Both the position numbers and the translations under genes were made by a program. Of a DNA stretch of 64,000 bases, positions 33,508 to 42,465 are shown piece after piece. The notes under the pieces are model-generated. The model was not told the DNA's origin and did no database searches. It saw only the letters and a program-made list of their open reading frames with translations. Location: contig JAIQFN010000030.1 in NCBI GenBank assembly GCA_020073265.1, forward strand, positions 1 to 64,000, written 5' to 3'. Source of the DNA: Terriglobia bacterium (lineage in GTDB: Bacteria; Acidobacteriota; Terriglobia; Bryobacterales; Bryobacteraceae). Numbering within the stretch: position 1 is the first letter of the stretch; the number at the start of each line of letters is the position of its first letter.

Positions 33508-34467
33508 ATGGATCGAATTGCCTTGTTCGGCGCAGCCGGCGCGATCGGCGGAAGCATCGCCGCCGAGTTGCATTCCAAGGGCCGGCCGTATCGCGTGGTC
33601 GGCCGCACGCGCAAAGAACTGGAATCGAAATTCGGCTCTGATCCCGCAGCCGAAATCGTCACCTGGAATCCGGATGATCCCGCCAGCGTCCGAGCCGCCG
33701 CGCGGGGCATCGACACTATCTTCTACTTGGTTGGAGTGCCGTATTGGCAATTTGAGCTGCACCCCATTCTGATGCGCAAGACGCTGGAAGGCGCCATCGC
33801 GGAAGGCGTCCAGCGCCTGGTGCTCATCGGCACCGTGTATCCGTTCGGGCGCGCGCGCACCGAACGCGTCAATGAAGATCATCCCCGCGAGCCGCACACG
33901 TTCAAGGGCCGGATGCGCAAGGAGCAGGAAGACGCGGTGCTGGCGGCGGACGCAGCCGGCTCGATCCGGGGAACGATCCTGAGGCTTCCGGACTTCTACG
34001 GCGCCGGTGTGGAACGCAGTTTCCTCGCCAGCGCATTTCACGCGGCCATCGGCGGCGGGCGCGCGCAGTTGATCGGCCCCATCGATACGCCGCACGAATT
34101 CGCCTACGTGCCCGATGTCGGGCCGGTCGCACTCGCGCTGGCCGATGAACCGCGAGCGTTCGGGCGCGCCTGGAACATGGCTGGCCCGGGCATCATCACC
34201 CAACGCGCCTTCGTCGAGCGGATTTTCCAGGAAGCCGGCCGCAAGCCTCGCTACATAGTCGCGAACAAGACCATGCTGCGGGCGCTGGGGCTTTTCAATC
34301 CGCTGCTGCGCGAGGTGGTCGAAATGCACTACCTGTTTGAGACCGGAGTCATCATGGACGACTCAGCGTTGCGAGGATTGCTGGGCCAGGTGCACAAGAC
34401 GTCTTATGAAGAGGGAATTCGCCGGACACTCGAGCGGATGAAGGCGCCAGCTATTCGCGCGGCCTGA
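33508..34467 (+). CDS. NAD-dependent epimerase/dehydratase family protein
   Basis: A 319-residue extended SDR-like protein starting at ATG 33508 behind AAGGAGGAG. The nucleotide-binding motif is degenerate at the start (ALFGAAGAIGGSIAAELHSK). Conserved blocks include DTIFYLVGVPYWQF, RLVLIGTVYPFGRARTERVN, GTILRLPDFYGAGVERSFL and HEFAYVPDVGPVALAL. No YxxxK is visible at the usual position (FKGRMRKEQEDAVL is there instead), so catalysis may be atypical. The substrate is unknown. Confidence 0.82.
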   Translation: MDRIALFGAAGAIGGSIAAELHSKGRPYRVVGRTRKELESKFGSDPAAEIVTWNPDDPASVRAAARGIDTIFYLVGVPYWQFELHPILMRKTLEGAIAEGVQRLVLIGTVYPFGRARTERVNEDHPREPHTFKGRMRKEQEDAVLAADAAGSIRGTILRLPDFYGAGVERSFLASAFHAAIGGGRAQLIGPIDTPHEFAYVPDVGPVALALADEPRAFGRAWNMAGPGIITQRAFVERIFQEAGRKPRYIVANKTMLRALGLFNPLLREVVEMHYLFETGVIMDDSALRGLLGQVHKTSYEEGIRRTLERMKAPAIRAA

Positions 34468-34488
34468 CCACGCGCTCTTCAGGAAGAG

Positions 34489-36072
34489 TTACCGAGGATC
34501 GTCCGCGACGGGCGGCTTCTTGCCCTGGCGCGCAACGATGGCGCGCGCCCGATCCAGAAGCGCCTTGGAAGCCGGCAGCGATTCGACGGCCTTCAGCACT
34601 TCGGGGTCGTTTTCAAACGCCACGTGGTCGGATTCCTCTTTGCTGAAGGCGGTGATGAACAATTCCTCGCGCAAGCGCTCGCGAATCCAGGAGCTGTCGC
34701 GCTCGAATTCCGCGGGGGTAAACTGGACGCCGCGCTGGGTGGCAAACGTGCGGAAATCCTGCATTGCGTTTTCGTCCGGCCGCCAATCCTTGCTGAGCTT
34801 GGCATCGTGAACGGCGAAGAACCCGGGCGCGTAAAAGAAGAACACCAGGCGGCCGTCCAGCTCGGATTCCAAGCGCGTCAGCTTGGGCGGCTCATACTTC
34901 TCGTCGGGCGTGATTCCGTCGCCGCCGTAAACGATGCGGCCGCTGTCAGTCTTCTTCATGTCCTTGAGATTGTCATGGCCCTCGTTGCGGCTCAGGTATT
35001 CGTACAAACCTTGATGGGCATAATCACGCTGGATCAGGCGGCCGCTGGGCGTGTAGTATTTCGCGATGGTCAGCAGCACGGCGCTGTTGCCGGAGAGCAT
35101 GAAGGGGGCTTGCACCAATCCCTTGCCGAAAGTCTTCTCGCCGAAGATCCAGGCGCGATCGTGGTCCTGCAGGGCGCCGGACAGAATTTCGGCGGCCGAG
35201 GCGGTGCCGCGGTTGACCATCACGACGATGGGATACTCGCGCCCGCGCTCGCCACGCTTTGCGACGAACTTGGTTTCCGCCGAAGCCCGCCCGTGGTGCG
35301 ACAGGATCAACTGGCCCTTGCGCAGAAAACGATCCGCAACGTTCACGGCTTCCTGTACCAGCCCGCCGCCGTTATCGCGGATATCCAGGATCAGTCCTTC
35401 GATGGCGCTCTCGGGAAACTTGGCCAGGGCCTGGTCCACTTCGCGGCCGGTAGTCTCGTTGAACGCTTCGATGCGCATGTACGCGATTCCGGGCCGCAGC
35501 CAAAATGCGTAGTTCACGCTGCCGCGCGGCACGTTGTCGCGAACCACCGAGAAGTGCAGCGCAGCAGCCTCTCCCAGACGGTTGACCGTAATGGTGACCG
35601 GGGTTCCCTTGGGTCCCTTGAGCATGGACGACACCTGGTTGACGGTGGAGCGCTCGGTGTTGGTGTCGTTCACCGCGACGATCTGATCGCCGGGCCGGAT
35701 TCCGGCGCGATAGGCAGGCGAACCTTCGAACGGGTACATCACCAGCACTTTGCGCTCGGGAGATCCCACGTACATTCCAACGCCGTAGTAATGTCCAGCC
35801 TGGTTTTCCCGCATGAGCTGGTAAGCTTTCGGATCGAAGAAGTTCGAGTGCGGGTCCAGGGTGCGAAGCATGGTGGGAATGGCGCCCTTGAAGACCATGT
35901 TGTCCGGATCCACTCGATCGGCGAAGTTCGTCTCCACGGCCTGGTACACCTCGGTGAACGTCTTGATGCTGGCACTCAGATCGGCGTCCGATTGCGCCAG
36001 CAGGTAAGAGTGAATCGGTGTGTAGACGACAGCCAGCAGAGCGAGTCGCAGATACCGGCGCGGGATGAACAT
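34489..36072 (-). CDS. S41 family C-terminal processing peptidase with PDZ domain
   Basis: A 527-residue periplasmic protease starting at ATG 36072, with an N-terminal signal or anchor (MFIPRRYLRLALLAVVYTPI). A PDZ domain at about 95-180 (HYYGVGMYVGSPERKVLVMY, AYRAGIRPGDQIVAVNDTNT) precedes the protease core. The core includes LILDIRDNGGGLVQEAVNVA, the nucleophile region MVNRGTASAAEILSGALQDH and the catalytic lysine in FGEKTFGKGLVQAPFML. A long C-terminal extension after YYTPSGRLIQRDYAHQG is typical of acidobacterial members. The role is probably envelope protein processing. Confidence 0.92.
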   Translation of the reverse strand: MFIPRRYLRLALLAVVYTPIHSYLLAQSDADLSASIKTFTEVYQAVETNFADRVDPDNMVFKGAIPTMLRTLDPHSNFFDPKAYQLMRENQAGHYYGVGMYVGSPERKVLVMYPFEGSPAYRAGIRPGDQIVAVNDTNTERSTVNQVSSMLKGPKGTPVTITVNRLGEAAALHFSVVRDNVPRGSVNYAFWLRPGIAYMRIEAFNETTGREVDQALAKFPESAIEGLILDIRDNGGGLVQEAVNVADRFLRKGQLILSHHGRASAETKFVAKRGERGREYPIVVMVNRGTASAAEILSGALQDHDRAWIFGEKTFGKGLVQAPFMLSGNSAVLLTIAKYYTPSGRLIQRDYAHQGLYEYLSRNEGHDNLKDMKKTDSGRIVYGGDGITPDEKYEPPKLTRLESELDGRLVFFFYAPGFFAVHDAKLSKDWRPDENAMQDFRTFATQRGVQFTPAEFERDSSWIRERLREELFITAFSKEESDHVAFENDPEVLKAVESLPASKALLDRARAIVARQGKKPPVADDPR

Positions 36073-36155
36073 GGTGATGAACCTCGGGTTATTCTATGTT
36101 ACCAGCACCTCGGCGGTTTGTCCCGGCGGGTTACGGCGGGCCGGCCAGCAGCGGC

Positions 36156-36494
36156 CTAGTTGGAGCCGGTCGAAGACGCCACGACTGGTTTCTCCGGCGG
36201 CTCGGCGGCGGATACCTCACATTCGGCGGGCTTGCGGAACTTCGAGCCGCCCGGCAACTGGTCCAGCCGCACGGTCACGCTCTCCCAGCGGTAGCGCCAG
36301 ACTGTCCGGGTGCAGATTTGCAACTCGCCGCAGCGCGCCAGTTTGGAACGCGCGGCCGCGTCGTGATTGGCGGCCTCGGGCCACATCTGGCCGGCATTCT
36401 GTTGATTGCAGGCGGGCTTCGGATCGTCGGCGGCCACGCACCCCAGTCCGAAAGCAACCAACACCAAACCGCTCCGCAAACTTCTGAAGAACAT
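36156..36494 (-). CDS. Small exported hypothetical protein
   Basis: A 112-residue protein starting at ATG 36494, with a signal peptide (MFFRSLRSGLVLVAFGLGCV, cleavage near CVAA). The mature part has four cysteines (PACNQQ, LARCGELQICTRT, AECEV), which could form disulfides, and one compact block (LQICTRTVWRYRWESVTVRL). No family was recognised. The signal peptide and isolated position between two real genes argue that it is coding. Confidence 0.6.
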   Translation of the reverse strand: MFFRSLRSGLVLVAFGLGCVAADDPKPACNQQNAGQMWPEAANHDAAARSKLARCGELQICTRTVWRYRWESVTVRLDQLPGGSKFRKPAECEVSAAEPPEKPVVASSTGSN

Positions 36495-36582
36495 CTCGGG
36501 TCCAGTCTACAAGCGACTCGGGGACATCCGCAAGAACCAACGACCCAGTTCAGCTTCATAACAGTACCAGGACGGCCGAAAC

Positions 36583-37299
36583 CTAAGCTCGCTGCAGCGG
36601 TGTTTCCACCTGGCGGCGCGCGCGACGAAACACACTGCGGAGCATCGCGGGAGTGAGTTTGCCGGTGAAGGTGTTCTGCTGGCTGGGGTGATAGGAACTG
36701 ATCAGCAACGGCTGTGCGGGACCGGTCCGGTGTTCGGCGCCATGCGCGAAAACGAAGCCGGAGCGCGAGTGGATCTTCGCCTGGCTGCGCAGGATGGCGA
36801 GGTAGGCATCGAACGCCAGCCGGCCGAGCGCGACAATCGCGCGCAGGTCTTCGAGCAGCTCCAGCTCGCGTTCCAGGTAGGGCCGGCAATTCCGGATCTC
36901 CTCGGGAGCCGGTTTGTTTTCGGGCGGTGCGCAGCGGACGGCCGCGCTGATGTAGGCATCGCGCAGAGCGAGGCCGTCCTCGCGCGAGACGCTGGTGGGT
37001 TGCGAAGCGAAACCGGCCTCGAATAGCGCCCGGTAGAGAAAATCGCCGGAGCTGTCGCCGGTGAACATGCGTCCGGTGCGATTGGCGCCGTGCGCGCCCG
37101 GGGCCAGGCCGATGATCAGCAGGCGGGCGTGCGGGTCGCCGAAGCCGGGAACGGGCCGGGCCCAGTATTCGCAGTCGCGGTACGCTCGCCTTTTCACGCG
37201 CCCAACCTCGGCGCGGTACTCCACCAGGCGCGGGCACCGGCGGCAGGCGACGATCTTCTGGTTCAGGACCTGGAGCGAGTTCAAGCTACAGCTTCGCAC
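36583..37299 (-). CDS. Type-5 uracil-DNA glycosylase (UdgB)
   Basis: A 238-residue Fe-S DNA glycosylase starting at GTG 37299. The motif GLAPGAHGANRTGR (residues 64-77) is diagnostic of family 5, whose active-site pocket lacks the usual polar residue and accepts uracil, hypoxanthine and xanthine. The second motif is SSYHPSQQNTFTGK. Four cysteines (C19, C22, C123, C138) fit the [4Fe-4S] cluster. It excises deaminated bases. The gene stands alone between a small exported protein and the HD-GYP regulator. Confidence 0.93.
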   Translation of the reverse strand: MRSCSLNSLQVLNQKIVACRRCPRLVEYRAEVGRVKRRAYRDCEYWARPVPGFGDPHARLLIIGLAPGAHGANRTGRMFTGDSSGDFLYRALFEAGFASQPTSVSREDGLALRDAYISAAVRCAPPENKPAPEEIRNCRPYLERELELLEDLRAIVALGRLAFDAYLAILRSQAKIHSRSGFVFAHGAEHRTGPAQPLLISSYHPSQQNTFTGKLTPAMLRSVFRRARRQVETPLQRA

Positions 37300-37338
37300 A
37301 GCGGATCGCGGACGAAGCGTGCGTGCGGGCCGGCGTTT

Positions 37339-38439
37339 CTACCGGGAAAGTTCCAGGTTCAGGTTTTCGAGCGAGGTTTCGAGCGAGGTCAGGTCCAGGC
37401 TGGGTTGACTTTGGATGGTACTGGCGAACAGCGACACCAGTTCCGGGTCCCGCCATCCTCTGCGAACCTCTTCCTCCATGACGCCCAGCGATTCTTCCGA
37501 CGAGAGCGCGCGTTTGTAAGGGCGCTCGGTGGTGAGGGCGTCGTAGATATCGGCGATCTGGAGAATCCGGGCCAGCAGCGGAATGTCCTCGCCGGCCAGG
37601 CCGTCCGGATAGCCGGAGCCATCCCAGCGCTCGTGGTGATTGCGGATGATAGGTAGCACCGGCCACAGGCTTTTCATGGTGCGGCAGATGGCTTCGCCGC
37701 GCAGCGGGTGGCTGCGCATTATGTTCCACTCTTCGGTGTTGAGGACACCCTGCTTGAAGAGCACCGCGTCAGGGATGCCGATCTTGCCGATGTCGTGAAG
37801 ATAGCCGCCGCGAAACAACGCCGTCAGGTCCGACTTCGGAAGGCCCACAGCTTCGCCCAGCATCACTGAAGCGACCGCCAGCCGCTGGCAATGCCGGCTG
37901 GTATGGGGGTCCCGGTGCTCGACGGCCTGCGCCAGCGCGAACAGGATGGTCTCGGCTTCTTCCAGTGAATCGATCAGCGCCTTGTTGCGAAGCATGGCGC
38001 GCACGCGCGTCCGCACCACCGCCGGATGCAGTGGCTTGATGAGAAACTCGTCGGCGCCGGATGAAATGCCGACGATCTCGTTTTCGATGCCCTGGACGCT
38101 GGTCATCATGAGGATGGGGATGAGCTGGGTGGAACGGTTGACCTTCATCCAGCGGCATAGTTCCGGTCCGCTCATCTCCGGCAGCATGAGGTCCAGGATC
38201 ACCAGGTCGATTCGCTCGGACTGCAGCACCGCCATGGCTTCCGACGCCTTGCGAGCTTCCAGGATGGTGTAAGGGGCAGTCTTGAGAATGGCTTTCAGGA
38301 GCCGGCGGTTGATCTCTTCGCCGTCCACCACCAGAACCGTGGCGGGCAGCACCGCGCTTTCCCCGCCTTCGAAGAAGGGCACTACCGGGGATGAGCCGAT
38401 TTCAAATTGCGCTTCGCTCAGTAGGGTCTTCGCCTGCAT
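37339..38439 (-). CDS. Response regulator with receiver and HD-GYP domains
   Basis: A 366-residue two-domain signalling protein starting at ATG 38439. The receiver domain at about 34-155 has phospho-acceptor D83 in LVILDLMLPEMSG and the pocket VLVVDGEEINR. The HD-GYP phosphodiesterase domain at 165-350 has EHRDPHTSRHCQRLA, HDIGKIGIPDAVLF, HHERWDGSGYPDGLAGE and ADIYDALTTERPYKRA, all intact, so c-di-GMP hydrolysis is expected. The tail repeats Leu/Ser (LTSLETSLENLNLELSR). No cognate kinase is adjacent. Confidence 0.93.
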   Translation of the reverse strand: MQAKTLLSEAQFEIGSSPVVPFFEGGESAVLPATVLVVDGEEINRRLLKAILKTAPYTILEARKASEAMAVLQSERIDLVILDLMLPEMSGPELCRWMKVNRSTQLIPILMMTSVQGIENEIVGISSGADEFLIKPLHPAVVRTRVRAMLRNKALIDSLEEAETILFALAQAVEHRDPHTSRHCQRLAVASVMLGEAVGLPKSDLTALFRGGYLHDIGKIGIPDAVLFKQGVLNTEEWNIMRSHPLRGEAICRTMKSLWPVLPIIRNHHERWDGSGYPDGLAGEDIPLLARILQIADIYDALTTERPYKRALSSEESLGVMEEEVRRGWRDPELVSLFASTIQSQPSLDLTSLETSLENLNLELSR

Positions 38440-38487
38440 CAGACACGGGGACGGGGCCCGTTCTTGCTCATCGGCAGAAGTAGGCCA

Positions 38488-38508
38488 AAGGTTTAAGGAA
38501 TAAACCTT
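38488..38508. promoter_or_regulatory. Inverted repeat upstream of HD-GYP regulator gene
   Basis: AAGGTTTA (38488-38495) and TAAACCTT (38501-38508) form a perfect 8-bp inverted repeat around AGGAA. It lies 7 bp after the lytic transglycosylase stop and about 50 bp upstream of the HD-GYP start, so it could be an operator for the regulator gene or a weak stem for the preceding gene. There is no T-run. Confidence 0.4.
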
Positions 38509-38514
38509 ACGCGA

Positions 38515-39330
38515 TCACTGCTTTGGGAGTTTGTCCAGAACGCCGTTCACGTAGTTGATGGTCTCTGGAATCGCCGGGATGCCGCCTTCCCGGTCCACTC
38601 GCCCCGAGCCGGCGTTGTAGGCCGACAGCGCCAGAGCGATGTCGCCGCCATATTTCTCCAAAAGCTGCTTCAAAAGCCTGGTTCCGGCGCCGACGTTTTG
38701 CCGGGGATCGAAAGGATCTCGAACGCCGAACTGCTCCACCGTGGCGGGCATGAGCTGCATCAAACCCTGCGCGCCTTTCGAAGAGACCGCACACGGCCGG
38801 CTGGCGGATTCCTGCCGGATTACCGAGCGGATCAAGTCTGCCTTCACGCCTTCCTTCTTGGCGGCGTCTTCGATCAGAGGATCCAGCTGATCGCTGGGCA
38901 AAGGATCGCACGGCGGAACATTGAATTGTTCCGCGAACGAAGCCGGCGCTTGAGCCGGAGTGTCCATCCAAGGCACGGTGAAGAACGAAGCCGCGGGAGT
39001 TGGGGCCTTGCCGGTGACCGCGCTCACCTGTTTCATGACAGAGGCGCGCTGCAGCGCAACCGAGGCCGCCATGCCGGACTGGGGTGTCGGCGCGTTCGTC
39101 GGAGGTGTGGCCGCTTTGGGCTGCGGTGCCGCCACGGCGGCTTGAGGTGTCGCCGGCGCGGCCCCGGGTGACGCTGATGTAGCCTGTTGTGTCGTTACGC
39201 TGGCCGGCGCAGGGTCCGGGCTGGTTTGTGGCGCCGCCGGCGGGGAAGCGGGAACGGTCTGCGCCCAGCCAACCGCCGACACCGCTGCTACCAGCCAGAT
39301 CTGCTTCAATACCATCGTCCTCTCTTTCAT
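38515..39330 (-). CDS. Lytic transglycosylase (SLT domain)
   Basis: A 271-residue exported enzyme, start taken at ATG 39330 with GGGAGG just upstream. ATG 39315 is the alternative. After a signal peptide (LKQIWLVAAVSAVGWAQ) comes a long Pro/Ala linker up to about residue 125. A C-terminal SLT domain follows with the catalytic Glu in LIRSVIRQESASRPCAVSSK, then GAQGLMQLMPATVEQFGV and ALSAYNAGSGRVDREGGIP. It cleaves peptidoglycan glycan strands. It is divergent from the GHMP kinase gene across a shared palindrome. Confidence 0.9.
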   Translation of the reverse strand: MKERTMVLKQIWLVAAVSAVGWAQTVPASPPAAPQTSPDPAPASVTTQQATSASPGAAPATPQAAVAAPQPKAATPPTNAPTPQSGMAASVALQRASVMKQVSAVTGKAPTPAASFFTVPWMDTPAQAPASFAEQFNVPPCDPLPSDQLDPLIEDAAKKEGVKADLIRSVIRQESASRPCAVSSKGAQGLMQLMPATVEQFGVRDPFDPRQNVGAGTRLLKQLLEKYGGDIALALSAYNAGSGRVDREGGIPAIPETINYVNGVLDKLPKQ

Positions 39331-39352
39331 CGGCCTCCCGAGACCGGCCCTA

Positions 39353-39370
39353 TATACCCCCGGCGGTATA
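39353..39370. promoter_or_regulatory. 18-bp palindrome between divergent transglycosylase and GHMP kinase genes
   Basis: TATACC-CCCGGC-GGTATA is an 18-bp palindrome with one mismatched pair, centred in the 72-bp divergent region. TATAGT at its right edge (39367-39372) could be the -10 of the kinase gene, and TATATA on the minus strand could serve the transglycosylase. A shared operator is plausible but untested. Confidence 0.5.
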
Positions 39371-39402
39371 GTAGAGCTTCTGAGGAACTTGCGACGCGCG
39401 GC

Positions 39403-40416
39403 ATGAAAATCATCGCGGAGGCTCCCTGTCGCGTCGACCTGGCCGGCGGCACGCTGGACATCTGGCCGCTGTTCCTGTTTCATCCCGGCGCAGTCACACT
39501 GAACTTCGCCATCGATCGCTGGACGCGCTGCATGGTCGAGACCCGGCGCGGATCTGAAATCCGGCTACGCTCGGGCGACCTGGAAACCGAGCAGACCTTC
39601 GCATCGCTGGACGAACTGCTCGCCGCACCGCGACCCCGGCTTCCCCTTGCGACGCAGGTGCTGCGCTTCTTCCAGCCGCGAACCGGTCTCGAGCTGCATA
39701 CGGATTCAGAAGCCCCGGCCGGCGCAGGCATCTCCGGATCTTCGGCGCTCATCATCGCGGTGGCCAGCGCGCTCGACCGGCTCGCCGATTCGCGCTATAG
39801 CCAGGAAAAGATCCGCGAGATCGCGCAGAACATCGAGGCGCAGATCATAAGAGTGCCGACCGGCGTGCAGGATTACTACCCTGCCCTGTACGGCGGCGTG
39901 AACGCCATCGAGCTCTCGCCGGGCGGCGTCCAGCGCGTGCCGGTGGCCGTGGATCTGGACGATTTCAACCAGCGCATCCTGCTGGCCTACACCGGCCTGC
40001 CGCGCAATTCAGGGATCAACAACTGGGAGGTTACCAAGGCGCACATCGACGGGAGCCAGCGAGTCCGCCGCAACTTCGACCAGATCACCTCGATCGCTCG
40101 CGCCATGCGGGCCGCGATCGAAAAGGCGGATTGGACAGAAACGGGCCGGCTGCTGCGCGAAGAATGGACGCACCGGCGGAAGAATTCTCCGGGAATCTCC
40201 ACGCCCGGCATCGATCACCTGGTCAGGATCACGCGCCGCGCCGGAGCGATGGGAGCCAAGGTGTGCGGAGCGGGCGGCGGCGGTTGCGTTTTCTTCCTGG
40301 TGGAACGCGGCGCGCGCGAGCGTGTGTTGCGAGCGATTGAAGAGTCCGGTGCGGAGATCCTGCCGATCAAGGTCGCCACCCGCGGCGTGACAGTGCGGGT
40401 GACGCGAAAGACTTGA
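39403..40416 (+). CDS. GHMP-family sugar kinase
   Basis: A 337-residue kinase starting at ATG 39403. It begins MKIIAEAPCRVDLAGGTLDI (the substrate-binding start of sugar GHMP kinases). The ATP-binding loop is EAPAGAGISGSSALIIAVAS and the third motif is GAKVCGAGGGGCVFFLVERG near the C-terminus. It is closest in feel to heptose- or galactose-type kinases, but the substrate cannot be set. The stop is followed directly by the ATG of the SirB1-like gene (TGA-ATG), so the two are translated together. Confidence 0.88.
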   Translation: MKIIAEAPCRVDLAGGTLDIWPLFLFHPGAVTLNFAIDRWTRCMVETRRGSEIRLRSGDLETEQTFASLDELLAAPRPRLPLATQVLRFFQPRTGLELHTDSEAPAGAGISGSSALIIAVASALDRLADSRYSQEKIREIAQNIEAQIIRVPTGVQDYYPALYGGVNAIELSPGGVQRVPVAVDLDDFNQRILLAYTGLPRNSGINNWEVTKAHIDGSQRVRRNFDQITSIARAMRAAIEKADWTETGRLLREEWTHRRKNSPGISTPGIDHLVRITRRAGAMGAKVCGAGGGGCVFFLVERGARERVLRAIEESGAEILPIKVATRGVTVRVTRKT

Positions 40417-41232
40417 ATGGACGTGCTGCGTAGAGCATTGCAAGAGGACGCCGGCGTCACACTGGACGCCGCCGCGCTGGCCATCGCCTGCATTGAATAC
40501 CCCGGGCTTGATCCTGCTCATTACCTGGGAGTCCTGGATCAGATGGCGCTCGAGCTGGCTCGCCGCTTAGGACCGTCGCCCGGCGGCCCGCTGTTTCTGG
40601 ACGTCACCAACGACTACCTGTTTCGCGAATTGGGATTCCGAGGCAACCAGACCGACTACGATGATCCGCGCAATAGCTGCCTGAACGAAGTCCTGGATCG
40701 AAAGCTCGGCCTTCCCATCACTCTGTCGGTGGTGTACATCGAAGTGGCGCGGCGTCTGGGCCAGCCGGTTGCAGGCATCGGGCTTCCCGGGCATTTCGTG
40801 GTTCGTTTCGACAACGGCGAGTTCTCTTCCTATGTCGATCCATTTCACGAAGGCAAGCTGCTCACGGAGAGCGATTGCCTGACGCTGGCGGGCGAGATCA
40901 CCGGAACGGATGTTTCCAACGAGCCATCGGCGCTTGCACCGGTAGGGGTTCGCTACATCCTGGTCCGGATGCTCAACAATCTTCGCGCGGCTTATTTCCG
41001 CCGGAAAGAATTTGCCAAGGCGTCCGCCGTCCTGGACCTGCTGGTGGAGCAGTTTCCCGCCAACGCGGAATACTACAAGGCGCGCGGCGTGGCGCGGCTG
41101 AAGCTGCGCGAGTTCGGGGCGGCGCGAAGCGATTTCACAACATATTTAAAGCACTCGCCGGAGGCCGAGGATCGCGCCGAGGTCACGCGGCAGTTGCAGG
41201 CCATACACCGCTGGCTGGGAAGGCTGAACTGA
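40417..41232 (+). CDS. SirB1-like transglutaminase-core/TPR protein
   Basis: A 271-residue protein starting at ATG 40417, zero bases after the GHMP kinase. The transglutaminase-like block is PLFLDVTNDYLFRELGFRGN, then NSCLNEVLDRKLGLPITLSV, VYIEVARRLGQPVAGIGLPG and HFVVRFDN with YVDPFHEGKLL. The Cys and His positions of that fold are kept (C in NSCLN, H in GHF). A TPR-like C-terminus follows (NNLRAAYFRRKEFAKASAVL through FPANAEYYKARGVARLKL). The function of the family is not established. Confidence 0.88.
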   Translation: MDVLRRALQEDAGVTLDAAALAIACIEYPGLDPAHYLGVLDQMALELARRLGPSPGGPLFLDVTNDYLFRELGFRGNQTDYDDPRNSCLNEVLDRKLGLPITLSVVYIEVARRLGQPVAGIGLPGHFVVRFDNGEFSSYVDPFHEGKLLTESDCLTLAGEITGTDVSNEPSALAPVGVRYILVRMLNNLRAAYFRRKEFAKASAVLDLLVEQFPANAEYYKARGVARLKLREFGAARSDFTTYLKHSPEAEDRAEVTRQLQAIHRWLGRLN

Positions 41233-41248
41233 ACCCGGATTCCGGACC

Positions 41249-42286
<1,038 letters not shown>

Positions 42287-42465
42287 AACTGCCTCTCTAG
42301 TGTTGGATTTGTCCCCCAAAACCCCGGTAAGACACCCGATCATAGCATGTCAGGGCCGTTCTGAACCAAAAATAGGGTAAAAAGTTGCAGCGCTCCGCGT
42401 GAGATCGAGAAGTCGGTGCCGGAACAAAGATGTTATACTTTGATTTCCCCCGAGTCTGGAAGTGC

